From Hyphomonas sp. (lineage in GTDB: Bacteria > Pseudomonadota > Alphaproteobacteria > Caulobacterales > Hyphomonadaceae), in NCBI GenBank assembly GCA_016124495.1, contig WGNP01000017.1:1-56853 (forward strand): 56,853 nucleotides of DNA. Direction: 5' to 3'. Shown piece by piece: positions 1 through 7,556 of this stretch. How positions within the stretch are numbered: position 1 is the stretch's first letter; every line of letters starts with the position of its first letter. The translations under genes were made by a program, and so were the position numbers. The notes under the pieces were generated by a model that ran no database searches, was not told where the DNA came from, and worked only from the letters and a program-made list of their open reading frames with translations.

Positions 1-308
1 ACGTGAAGCCGCCCCGCGTGCATGCCCTCCCCAGCCAGCAAGTCCCGCAGCATCCGGCTGCCGGCAAACGGATAGTCGAGGTGCAACTGGTCGATCCGCA
101 GCATCAGCGCCAGGTCCGTCTCAGGAACTTCGCGCGGAAGATAGTAGACGCTGCCCCGGCTGATGCCGAGCAGCGCGGCCTGACGCTTCACCGAAAGCTT
201 ATGATCCCGGTCGTTCGCCAGCTCTCTCAGACCGGTGGCGTTCGCTGGCTCACTTCTTTGCGCCCGGCAGCAGACCGTTCGCGGTTCCTTCGAACCGATG
301 GCAGTCAC
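1..308 (-). CDS. IS3-family transposase OrfB, N-terminal part
   Basis: The minus-strand frame starts with GTG at 308, overlapping the OrfA stop (GTGA), and runs open to the window edge (about 102 residues). It contains the OrfB N-terminal region with the recognisable segments KLSVKRQAALLGISRGSVYY and DYPFAGSRMLRDLL, which precede the DDE catalytic domain in IS3-family transposases. The catalytic DDE residues lie beyond the window. In this family OrfB is normally made as an OrfA-OrfB fusion by -1 frameshifting; the overlap seen here fits, but OrfA upstream is damaged. Confidence 0.75.
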   Translation of the reverse strand, partial: MTAIGSKEPRTVCCRAQRSEPANATGLRELANDRDHKLSVKRQAALLGISRGSVYYLPREVPETDLALMLRIDQLHLDYPFAGSRMLRDLLAGEGMHAGRLH

Positions 309-634
309 CGCTCACTCCCGAGCGCTCCGGACAAAAAATCGTGCTCCAGTGCCAGCTGGCCGATCTTGGCATGAAGCTCCTTCAGATCGACGGCTGGGGC
401 CTCTTCTTTCGGCTGGTCGCCGAAGACGCCTGTCGCGCCTTCGAGCAGCTGGTTCGTCGGGAAAACGATCCACCGGATCGTTTTCTATTCCTCCTCACTC
501 CACTGCTTGATCTGGTTGGGATGAACATCGAACTGCTGGGCAAGTTCGGTGAGGGTCTGTTCACCGCGAACGGCGGCGAGAGCCACATTCGCTTTGAAAA
601 CCGGACTGTGATTCCGGCGGGGTCGTTTGGGCAT
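305..634 (-). pseudogene. IS3-family transposase OrfA, interrupted
   Basis: OrfA begins at ATG 634 behind a good AGGAG site (minus strand). Its first half is a classic helix-turn-helix of IS3 OrfA (MPKRPRRNHSPVFKANVALA, then LTELAQQFDVHPNQIKQW). The frame then runs into a TAG stop at 485-487 inside inserted sequence. The second half resumes in another frame with NQLLEGATGVFGDQPKEE and a leucine-zipper-like tail ending at 305. The break coincides with an 11-bp perfect inverted repeat (461-485). I therefore call it a disrupted gene. A sequencing error is unlikely to explain an inserted palindrome. Confidence 0.75.
461..485. repeat. Perfect 11-bp inverted repeat inserted in IS3 orfA
   Basis: GAAAACGATCC (461-471), spacer ACC (472-474), GGATCGTTTTC (475-485). 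It sits exactly where the OrfA reading frame is broken between the conserved IKQW and NQLLEG motifs, so it appears to be extra DNA in the gene rather than part of it. Origin unknown: a footprint of an excised element or a small palindromic insertion are both possible. Confidence 0.7.
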
Positions 635-681
635 GGTCGTCTCCTGTGCTCGGCAAAATAGCCGATCTGCAGGCAGAAATC

Positions 682-831
682 TCACCTAACCACCCTGTTC
701 AGATTTCCCGAGCCACCTCTGACCTCCTTCATTTTCAGGGCTGGCTTCTGACCGGTCAGTTTGCCAGCCGTCAAACGGCGAGGTCCTGCTGTTCCTGAGC
801 CCACGCCCGCCCGCTTCACTTCGTCTTCCAT
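682..831 (-). pseudogene. Truncated ORF abutting the IS3 end, possibly an integrase N-terminus
   Basis: A 49-codon frame starts at ATG 831 behind a strong AGGAGG site (minus strand), which argues that a real gene started here. It reads through a basic segment, GKLTGQKPALKMKEV, and then enters the inferred IS3 terminus at 701, where it stops at 682. The TGQKPALK-type segment resembles the N-terminus of some tyrosine recombinases of mobile elements; this is memory-based and weak. The most economical reading is a gene cut by the IS3 insertion, with the remainder beyond the IS outside the window. Confidence 0.35.
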
Positions 832-936
832 GATGTTCCTCCTGTTCAAGCCGCTGCGCAGCGCAGGCGGCTAAAGGGGAGGCATGCAATTGGCATGGCG
901 CGGCCGATCGAAGGCGAGCCTGTGGCCTTGAATTTG

Positions 937-953
937 GTGCTACCCAGTAGTAC
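937..953. promoter_or_regulatory. Candidate ParD operator upstream of the toxin-antitoxin pair
   Basis: GTGCTAC-CCA-GTAGTAC is an inverted repeat with 7-bp arms and one mismatch, 24 bases upstream of the antitoxin start. ParD-type antitoxins with ribbon-helix-helix folds autoregulate through such short palindromes; the assignment is inferred from position. Confidence 0.45.
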
Positions 954-977
954 TTTGCGGCCACAAGGAGAGAGCTC

Positions 978-1247
978 ATGTCTGTAAAATCTTCGATCTC
1001 GCTCACCGACGAACAGGATGCCTTCGCACGCCAACTCGTCGAGAAGGGGCGATTTCCATCTGTCAGCGCTGCCTTGCAGCAAGGACTGGAACTGTTGCGC
1101 CTTCGTTTCGAAAATGACGAGCTGGAGCTTGAGGCGTTGCGAACTCTTCTGCTCGAACGGCGAAGCGGAAAGTTCGTATCCAACGATGACATGATGGACG
1201 TCATTTCTGGCGCTGCTACCCACAAGCGCGCCAAACATGGCATATGA
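978..1247 (+). CDS. parD: ParD-like antitoxin
   Basis: An 89-residue protein of the ParD/CopG-like antitoxin family. The N-terminal half (SVKSSISLTDEQDAFARQLV) matches the ribbon-helix-helix DNA-binding region, and the FPSVSAALQQGLELLR segment is the typical second helix. The acidic C-terminal tail would wrap the toxin. Start ATG 978 is preceded by an AAGGAG site. The gene overlaps the toxin gene by 11 bases, as usual for translationally coupled type II modules. It should neutralise ParE and repress its own promoter. Confidence 0.85.
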   Translation: MSVKSSISLTDEQDAFARQLVEKGRFPSVSAALQQGLELLRLRFENDELELEALRTLLLERRSGKFVSNDDMMDVISGAATHKRAKHGI

Positions 1248-1584
1248 GGTCGTCTTCGCGGCCGATGCCCGACATGACTTCACACTGATTTTCGAATTTC
1301 TGGTCGACAGCTATGTTAGCTTTGGCGATGATATCGAGACAGCCATCATGCGCGCAGAAACTCGCGTGCAGTCGATCCGCGCAGACATCAATCAATTGGG
1401 ACAATTACCCTATCGCGGAACGCTGCATGACGAAATGCTGCCTGGACTGCGCCATTTGACAATTGGGCAGGCCATTGTGTGGTTCGACATAGATGAAGAT
1501 GTGAAACTTGTTCGTGTGCTCGCCGTCTTTTTTGGCGGCCAGGATCATATCCGCAGAATGCTAACCCGATTGCTCGGTGAGTAG
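1237..1584 (+). CDS. parE: ParE-like toxin (RelE/ParE superfamily)
   Basis: A 115-residue protein with the ParE/RelE plasmid-stabilisation toxin pattern: MAYEVVFAADARHDF at the start, a long helix, the RGTLHDEMLPGLRHL segment before the central sheet, and a C-terminal VRVLAVFFGGQDH strand. ParE toxins act on DNA gyrase, whereas RelE relatives cut mRNA; the sequence alone cannot decide. It starts inside the antitoxin gene. The module lies between two insertion sequences and probably stabilises mobile DNA. Confidence 0.85.
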   Translation: MAYEVVFAADARHDFTLIFEFLVDSYVSFGDDIETAIMRAETRVQSIRADINQLGQLPYRGTLHDEMLPGLRHLTIGQAIVWFDIDEDVKLVRVLAVFFGGQDHIRRMLTRLLGE

Positions 1585-1737
1585 CTCAATGGCGCAATCG
1601 GATCGTTCCTGCCCGTCGCCCGCTATGGCAATCGGATCTAACTTGGCCCATTCCTTCTGTTTAGCTGCGGTGCGTTAGTGACCGCTTCGGTTGGCATCCG
1701 AAACGGCACGCAGACAGAGCGCTAGAGCGGTTTTGAC

Positions 1738-2680
1738 TCACGCGGAAGCATACCCTGCGTTGGTGATGTAGTTTCTGGCTTCGCGTTCGTTGATGGACTG
1801 GATGACGGTTGCGACGCGGTCCATGACGGCGTCGACGGTTCTTTCGCTGGCGGTTCGCATAGCCTGCTTGATCTTTGAGATGGCCTGTTCGATCGGATTG
1901 AGGTCGGGTGAGTAGGGTGGCAGGAACCATAGCCGTGCATCTGCCGCTCGGATGAGGCGGCGCGTTTCTTTGCCTTTGTGGCTGCCGAGATTGTCCATGA
2001 TCACAATGTCGCCAGGCCGCAGGGTAGGCACGAGCACCTGTTCGACGTAAGCTTGGAAGGCTTGCCCGTTGATCGGGCCGTCAAAGACGCAAGGGGCCGT
2101 GAGGCCACTGGCGCGCAGGGCGCCGAGAAAGGTCAGCGTTCGCCAATGTCCGTGCGGCGCGAAGCCCTTGAGGCGAACACCGCGCGGTGCCCAGCCGCGC
2201 AAGGGGGCCATGCTGGTCTTCAGCCAGGTTTCATCAATAAAGACGAGATGATCCGGATCGAGATTATCCTGCAGGCGCGTCCAGCGCCGCCGCTTGCGGG
2301 CAACATCTGGGCGATGCTGCTCACTCGCCAGAAGTGTTTTTTTTGAAGCTGAGGCCCTGTGCCTGAAGGAACAGCCAGATCGTACTGAGGCAGACATGCA
2401 CGTTCCGCACGGCCAGCATGGCCTGAAGCTTCTCAAGCGTCAGATGGGGCGTCTTATCGATGCAGGTCAGGATAAAGTCTCGGTGCGGCGCCAACTTTAC
2501 CGGCCGGTGGCCGCCCAGCTTGCCGTGCGCGAGGCTCCCCGTCTCCAGCTCCCGTTTCGCCCACTTAACAACGCTCGACGGCGCAACCTCAAACCGTTCA
2601 CCGACTTCCCGACACGACGCGCCGGCGCGAAAGGCCGCAACCGCGCGAGCTCGAAGATCCTCTGATAAAGCTCTCGCCAT
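1738..2680 (-). CDS. IS630-family DDE transposase in two frames joined at an A8 tract
   Basis: The first frame (2680-2321) starts MARALSEDLRARAVAAF and encodes the winged helix-turn-helix half, ending 15 bases or so after an A8 tract. The second frame continues through FKKTLLASEQHRP and carries the DDE/RNase H-like domain: LVFIDETW, VIMDNLGSHKG and PPYSPDLNPIEQ hold the three acidic residues. It ends at 1738 just inside the left terminal repeat. The downstream frame is +1 relative to the upstream one; loss of one A from the eight (transcriptional slippage) or ribosomal shifting would restore a full-length transposase of about 313 residues. This arrangement is known in IS630 relatives. Confidence 0.85.
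2337..2344 (-). other. A8 slippage site in the IS630 transposase
   Basis: Eight consecutive T on the given strand (A8 in the coding strand) lie exactly where the two transposase frames overlap, within TTC-AAAAAAAA-CACTT. This is a classic site for RNA polymerase slippage or ribosomal frameshifting. Confidence 0.7.
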
Positions 2681-2915
2681 CTCCAGCCGGCCTCCTCAGT
2701 CCAGCCAGAAGCTTGAATCATCCCCAACAGAAAAAGGGAATCCCCTTTCGATTCACAAGAGATCAAAACCGCTCTAGGCAGCCGAATGACAGAACTGAGG
2801 CGACCCTGCCTGTCGCCGAAACCGCCTACCAGAGCCGGCGTGGCCCTAAACCGTCGGTCGCAATGTAACGAGACATTGGCTCAACGAACCTAGAGCAGGT
2901 CAATGGCCCTAAGGT

Positions 2916-4154
2916 TCAGGCCAGAACGCTCTTGGTCTCAATGCTCACCGGCGCTCTGTCGAAGGCCAGAAATTCCGGTGCGATTTGTGGATCCCCGGGA
3001 AGGGACTTTTTCGTGATCTGGGCCGCAAGCAGCCTTCCGATCGCTGGCGCCAGCTTGAAACCATGCCCGCTAAATCCGTTTGCGACGTAGAAACCCGAGA
3101 GCGGTGTTGGACCAACAACTGGATGAACATCGACGGTATTGATCGTGTACAGACCAGAATAGCTCACGATCCGCTTGCTGTAATCCAGTCTGCCAATACG
3201 GTGCTCAAGCGCAAACAGCTTCTCGCGAATGAACGTATCATCGGCCAGTCGAAGGAATGAGTCCGGATCAGTGATGTGCTCGCGCTCGTCTTTCTCCAGA
3301 AGGGATCCGACGATGATCTGATCGCCGCCGCGCGCCGGTCTGAAGTAGATCCCCGACGCCGGATCTGCGCAGATGGGGATGTCACCCTCAACCCCGTCTG
3401 GCCGGTCGATCTGAACGATCTGGATACGTGTCGGCAGAAGCGGCCAGGGATTGTCGATACCGGCGGCCAGCATCAGCCGGCCACACCACGGACCGGCGGC
3501 GTTTACGATCACGCCCGTCGTGATCCGGTCGCCATCGGCAAGTCTGAGGCCTTTCACGGCTCCGCCGGATTGCTCGATGCCTGTTGCCTCTGAACGGAAG
3601 CGGATCGTCACGCCATGCGCGCGGCAGGCGCTTACGAGATCGGCGAGGACATCGCCCGGTTCCATGTAGCCGGAGTCAAATTCATGGAGATGGCGACCGC
3701 CGCCTCTGCAAACATGCGCTTCGCCAGTTTCAAACTTCGGCCGGAGCACGCACCGGTTAAGTGCGGGATAGAGTTCAGCGAGCGCTGCGTCATCCAGATA
3801 AGCCGCGCGAACATCCAGTTTTCCGAGGCGCTCCACTTCGCCTTCATAGGCGTCGCGGTTCAGGCCGAGCCAGACATTGCCGTGCTTCTCATACTTTCCG
3901 AGGGGGGCAGAACATTTCAGATAGTCGGCCCAGTTCTGGTAGCCGGCGATCCCGTCGCGGGCCAGCTCGACCATTTCCTGCCGTGAATACCGAAAGCGGC
4001 AAACGGCTGAGCTTGCGCCCGTTGACCCTTCGCCCGTCGAAAGCCCTTTCTCGAGAACCGTGACACTCAAGCGGCTGCGTTGGGCGATCGACAGCGCTAC
4101 GCAAAGGCCGATCACGCCGCCCCCGACGATAACGATATCTGCGCTCTGACTCAT
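2916..4154 (-). CDS. FAD-dependent amine/amino-acid oxidase (DAO family, sarcosine-oxidase-like)
   Basis: A 412-residue flavoprotein of the DAO superfamily (glycine/sarcosine/D-amino-acid oxidase or dehydrogenase). The Rossmann motif IVIVGGGVIGLCVALSIAQR is at the N-terminus, GSTGASSA follows, and the C-terminal ANGFSGHGFKLAPAIG segment is the typical FAD-binding signature of sarcosine-oxidase-like proteins. It should oxidise a secondary amine or D-/N-methyl amino acid to an imine and then a keto acid. Start chosen at ATG 4154, directly at the Rossmann fold; a longer open frame upstream (to 4589) runs back through the divergent promoter and is not believed. It is transcribed divergently from the hydrolase-peptidase fusion, with a shared palindromic operator between them. 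Confidence 0.85.
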   Translation of the reverse strand: MSQSADIVIVGGGVIGLCVALSIAQRSRLSVTVLEKGLSTGEGSTGASSAVCRFRYSRQEMVELARDGIAGYQNWADYLKCSAPLGKYEKHGNVWLGLNRDAYEGEVERLGKLDVRAAYLDDAALAELYPALNRCVLRPKFETGEAHVCRGGGRHLHEFDSGYMEPGDVLADLVSACRAHGVTIRFRSEATGIEQSGGAVKGLRLADGDRITTGVIVNAAGPWCGRLMLAAGIDNPWPLLPTRIQIVQIDRPDGVEGDIPICADPASGIYFRPARGGDQIIVGSLLEKDEREHITDPDSFLRLADDTFIREKLFALEHRIGRLDYSKRIVSYSGLYTINTVDVHPVVGPTPLSGFYVANGFSGHGFKLAPAIGRLLAAQITKKSLPGDPQIAPEFLAFDRAPVSIETKSVLA

Positions 4155-4202
4155 CTCCGCTTCCTTCCGGTTCAATGCTGGGCGGTTTGACAGAGCCGCA
4201 AC

Positions 4203-4216
4203 ATACAGTACTGTAT
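4203..4216. promoter_or_regulatory. TetR-type operator 1 in the divergent promoter
   Basis: ATACAGTACTGTAT, a perfect 14-bp palindrome, lies between the divergent oxidase and fusion genes. The surrounding ACATACAGTACTGT recurs at two other cluster promoters (around 9030 and 15149), one of which precedes the TetR gene. Confidence 0.7.
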
Positions 4217-4280
4217 CTACCACGGCAATGAACCCCATTGATTGCCGGCGCCGAGGGTTCTGCTGACAGGGGAAATGACA

Positions 4281-7200
4281 ATGGACGCCGTGATTTTCGC
4301 CTTTGCGAGCCAGGAATATGCCGGGCTCCTGATCGCCGGCCTCGGAATCGCAGCCGGCATCGCGTTGATACGGCTGGTGCCGAAGCCGGCGCGCTATGCC
4401 GGCTTCGCTCTGGCAGGTGTCTCGCTGGTGGCAGGCCTCGGCGCGATGAGCCATCTGGTGCGCCTTGCCGCCCTGGGCGCTGACTTTCCGGCGCCCGGAG
4501 AATTCGTCAAAGTGCATGGCACGCGGATCCACCTGATTGCGGAAGGGCCGGAGAGCCGGGCAACGCTCGTCTGGTTTGGCGGGGGGCATGCAGGCGGGCT
4601 ATCGATGTATCCTCTCCATACGGAACTAAGCACAAAGCACCGCACCGTGCTGATCGACCGGCCTGGCACCGGATGGAGCGGCACGGGCCGGTTTCCGAGG
4701 ACCACGGCGCGTGAAGCGGATGAAATGATCGCCGCGCTCGACGCCGCGGGAGAGGAAGGCCCATTCATTTTTGTCGGTCATTCGTTCGGCGGCCTGCTGG
4801 CCGCAAATATTGCGCGGAGGTATCCGGACCGAACGGCGGCGTTGATCCTGCTCGATCCTACCCCGCCGGATGTCGTGATGTACGGGCTTGACCGTACTGG
4901 CCTCGGTTCGCTGGAAACCATGACACGAAGCGCCGGCTGGCGCTCTCTATTCGGCTTCTACGGGTTCGATCGGTACACGCCGCCAAGAAACGAGAACGGT
5001 GATCCTGACGTCTTTGCGGCGCCCTTTGAAACATTGAAGGCGCTGAACCGCCGGGCCGGAAGCAACTTTGCGAGCGCGTCAATTTATGCGGAGCTTACGC
5101 CGGAGGGGTTTTCTGACCTCGCGTTCGAAACCCATGTTTTTGAGGGCGATCTGGGTGATCTGCCGCTGTTCCTGATTGCCCCGCGCGCCGAGCCGCAGAT
5201 CGATCAGTACGCCGCAATGATTGCCGCGGACCCGGCGCAGGCTGAACGGTTTCGGCGGTTCCTGCGGATCACGCGTGAGCAGTTTCTGCGCGCCAGCTCG
5301 GATGCGACCCGGATCTACGCACCTGAAGGCACCGGCCATAACTTCATCTACGAAGCCCCGGACTTTCTTCCTCCTGTCATCAACGAAATAATAGACGGAC
5401 TGAATCTCCCCGATGCCAAGATCGAATCCCTTCTCGAGTGGCCAGGATCATATGGCGGCCTGCCGCCCGTCGGTCGCGTGACGCCCGATCGGATAGAGAC
5501 AGCCTGCTTGACTGCAATTGAGGAAAAGCGCGCAGAGATCGAAGCGATCAGCGTCGATCCGGCACCTGCGACTTTCGAGAACACCGTGCTCGCCTATGAA
5601 CGGGCGGGCACCCGGCTCGCCCGCTGTCAGGCGCTGTTGAATCTTTTTGCATCGACGGCGCGCACCCCGGAGCTGGGCGAAGCTGCCGCGGCGATCAGTC
5701 CGCTGATCGCTGCCCTCGAGGCAGAGATCGTCGCGAACTCGGCATTTTTCGCCCGCATTAAAGCAGTCGAGGCGGGACTGCCGGGCGGCGTTCCGGATGC
5801 CATGGCGGCCCGTCTCACAGCGGTAATTGCTGCTGATCTGCGTCACCGCGGCGCCGCGCTCGGAGAGGCCGAATCCAAGCGCCTCGCAGAAATCGAGACG
5901 CGGCTTGCCGCGCTGCAGGGTGCGTTCAGCGCCAACGTTGTTACGCAGGAAGGAGAACTTGTCGTCTTTGTGGAAGACGAAACGCGCCTGACCGGGCTCA
6001 CGCCAGTCGAGGTAGAAGCGGCCCGCAGCGAAGCGGCGAGCCGCGGACGCGCCGGCGAGTTTGCCATCGCAATCCGGCGTCCATCGGTCTGGCCGGTGCT
6101 GCAATTTGCCGAAGACAGGGCCCTGCGCAAACAGGTTTGGGATCTCTGGATCGGTCGCGGCGGCTTCGACGGCAAGCATGACAACGCTCCGGTCATGACT
6201 GAAATCCTTTCGCTGCGCGGAGAAAAGGCTGCGCTCATGGGCTATGAGAATTTCGCCGCCTACCAGACCGCAACGCGCATGGCCGGAACACCGGAGCGGC
6301 CACTCGATATGATGCTGCAAAGCTGGGAGCTGATCCGTGCGGTTACGGAAAGCGAACTGGAGCGAATGCAAGCGCTGGCCAATGCCGAAGGCGCGGAATT
6401 CGCGATCGCCGCCCATGACCGCCTGTTCTATCGTGAGAAGCTGCGCAAGGCTGAGATCGGATTTTCGATCCGAGACATTGAGCCGTACCTGACCCTTGAT
6501 AACGTGCGCGCAGCCATGTTCGATGCGGCCGGGCGAGCCTACGGCTTCACCTTCAAGCGTCTCGACGACATTGAGACGGTCGCGCCGGAGATCGAAGTCT
6601 ACGAGGTGCGCCAGGACGGCGAGATCGCGGGCGTCCTCTGGATGGACCTCTTCCAACGCGAGGGCAAAGGCCCGGCCAGCTGGGCTTCGCAATACCGCGC
6701 CGCTTCGAGCTTCGAGGGTGAAGTTGTGCCGCTCGTCGCGCTGCACTCCAGCGCAACACCGCCGCAGGAGGGAAAACCTGCGACCATGTCATTCGAGCGC
6801 GCGAACGTGATTTTCCACGAATTCGGCCATACGCTCCACACACTTTCGAATACGGCGCCTTACCCTTCGCTCGGGACTTACACCTTGCCATGGGACTTCA
6901 TCGAAGCGCCTTCTCTGTTCCACGAGCGCTGGTTCATGGACGAGGCGCTCATGCGGCGCCATTTGCGCCATGTCGAAACGGGCGCGCCCATCAGCGACGG
7001 CCTCATCGGAAAACTCAGAGCGTCAGTGCAGTTCGACCGGGTCTTTTCGGTCACCCTCGACTATTTGCTGACGGCGATCACGGACATGCGCCTGCATCTG
7101 CTGGCCGACGGGCGCAAGATCGACGCGCAGGCTGTGGAAGCGAAACTTATCACGGAGCTGGACGCGCCGGCGTCCGTCTCGCCGCTGCTGGCTGTCCAAC

Positions 7201-7469
7201 ACGCTTTTCACACGTTCAGCCGGGAATACGCAGCAGGTGTCTACACTTACTACTGGTCTGACATGATCGCCGCCGATATTGCCTCGCAGTTCCTCGCAGC
7301 GAAAGACGGGCTGTACGATAAAGATCTCAACGCACGATATCGCAGGCTTATTCTTGAGCCGGCAAATACAGTGCCTGCCAGCGAGGCCCTGCGCGAATTC
7401 CTCGGCCGCGATCCGACCCCTGAAGCCCTGCTGAGGCGCTTTGACCTTATGCCGGCCTCCGATGACTGA
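4281..7469 (+). CDS. Membrane-anchored alpha/beta-hydrolase fused to an M3 (Dcp-like) metallopeptidase
   Basis: About 1062 residues in one frame. Two hydrophobic segments near the N-terminus suggest a membrane anchor. Residues ~70-385 are an alpha/beta-hydrolase (S33-like): nucleophile motif GHSFGG with Ser168, a late acidic region, and a His in GTGHNFIYEAP. From ~392 a complete peptidyl-dipeptidase Dcp/oligopeptidase domain of ~670 residues follows, opening with SLLEWPGSYGGLPP and containing the zinc motif HEFGH at 846-850 and the third ligand region DFIEAPSLFHERW. Both catalytic halves look complete, so this would be a bifunctional serine hydrolase plus zinc peptidase. Start ATG 4281 has an AGGGG site 8 bases upstream; ATG 4275 and TTG 4242 are worse placed. 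Confidence 0.85.
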   Translation: MDAVIFAFASQEYAGLLIAGLGIAAGIALIRLVPKPARYAGFALAGVSLVAGLGAMSHLVRLAALGADFPAPGEFVKVHGTRIHLIAEGPESRATLVWFGGGHAGGLSMYPLHTELSTKHRTVLIDRPGTGWSGTGRFPRTTAREADEMIAALDAAGEEGPFIFVGHSFGGLLAANIARRYPDRTAALILLDPTPPDVVMYGLDRTGLGSLETMTRSAGWRSLFGFYGFDRYTPPRNENGDPDVFAAPFETLKALNRRAGSNFASASIYAELTPEGFSDLAFETHVFEGDLGDLPLFLIAPRAEPQIDQYAAMIAADPAQAERFRRFLRITREQFLRASSDATRIYAPEGTGHNFIYEAPDFLPPVINEIIDGLNLPDAKIESLLEWPGSYGGLPPVGRVTPDRIETACLTAIEEKRAEIEAISVDPAPATFENTVLAYERAGTRLARCQALLNLFASTARTPELGEAAAAISPLIAALEAEIVANSAFFARIKAVEAGLPGGVPDAMAARLTAVIAADLRHRGAALGEAESKRLAEIETRLAALQGAFSANVVTQEGELVVFVEDETRLTGLTPVEVEAARSEAASRGRAGEFAIAIRRPSVWPVLQFAEDRALRKQVWDLWIGRGGFDGKHDNAPVMTEILSLRGEKAALMGYENFAAYQTATRMAGTPERPLDMMLQSWELIRAVTESELERMQALANAEGAEFAIAAHDRLFYREKLRKAEIGFSIRDIEPYLTLDNVRAAMFDAAGRAYGFTFKRLDDIETVAPEIEVYEVRQDGEIAGVLWMDLFQREGKGPASWASQYRAASSFEGEVVPLVALHSSATPPQEGKPATMSFERANVIFHEFGHTLHTLSNTAPYPSLGTYTLPWDFIEAPSLFHERWFMDEALMRRHLRHVETGAPISDGLIGKLRASVQFDRVFSVTLDYLLTAITDMRLHLLADGRKIDAQAVEAKLITELDAPASVSPLLAVQHAFHTFSREYAAGVYTYYWSDMIAADIASQFLAAKDGLYDKDLNARYRRLILEPANTVPASEALREFLGRDPTPEALLRRFDLMPASDD

Positions 7470-7556
7470 GCCGACTTCACATGACGCGATCGGTTAGGAC
7501 CGGCACGGGTGATTCTCCGTTGGCGGATGGGTTGGCCGAGGCGCGCAGGCCGCTGG

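Larger units (their letters stand above)
1..701 (-). mobile_element. IS3-family insertion sequence, one end, cut by the window edge
   Basis: The minus strand carries an orfA/orfB pair typical of IS3-family elements: a short helix-turn-helix OrfA followed, with a 4-base overlap, by the start of OrfB. The orfA-proximal end of the element probably lies near 701, where the minus strand reads TGAACAGGGTGGTTAGG; IS3-family ends characteristically begin with TG. The other end is outside the window, so the inverted repeat cannot be confirmed. OrfA is disrupted (see its entry), so this copy is probably not autonomous. Confidence 0.7.
1725..2774 (-). mobile_element. IS630-family insertion sequence, complete
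   Basis: Terminal inverted repeats GAGCGGTTTTGA (1725-1736) and TCAAAACCGCTC (2763-2774) bound a 1050-bp element. Both ends are flanked by TA (1723-1724 and 2775-2776), the target duplication characteristic of IS630/Tc1-mariner elements. The repeat plus TA gives a 15-bp perfect match. Inside is one transposase read from two overlapping frames. The element appears intact, including all three DDE-type acidic motifs, so it may be active. Confidence 0.9.

Noticed and set aside
4155..4589. N-terminal extension of the FAD oxidase
   Set aside because: It would run across the operator and into the divergent gene, and the Rossmann motif already lies at the start of the shorter form.
5448..6746. A 432-codon open frame on the minus strand opposite the M3 domain
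   Set aside because: It is antisense to a gene with clear domain motifs and has no family resemblance; long antisense frames are expected at this GC content.
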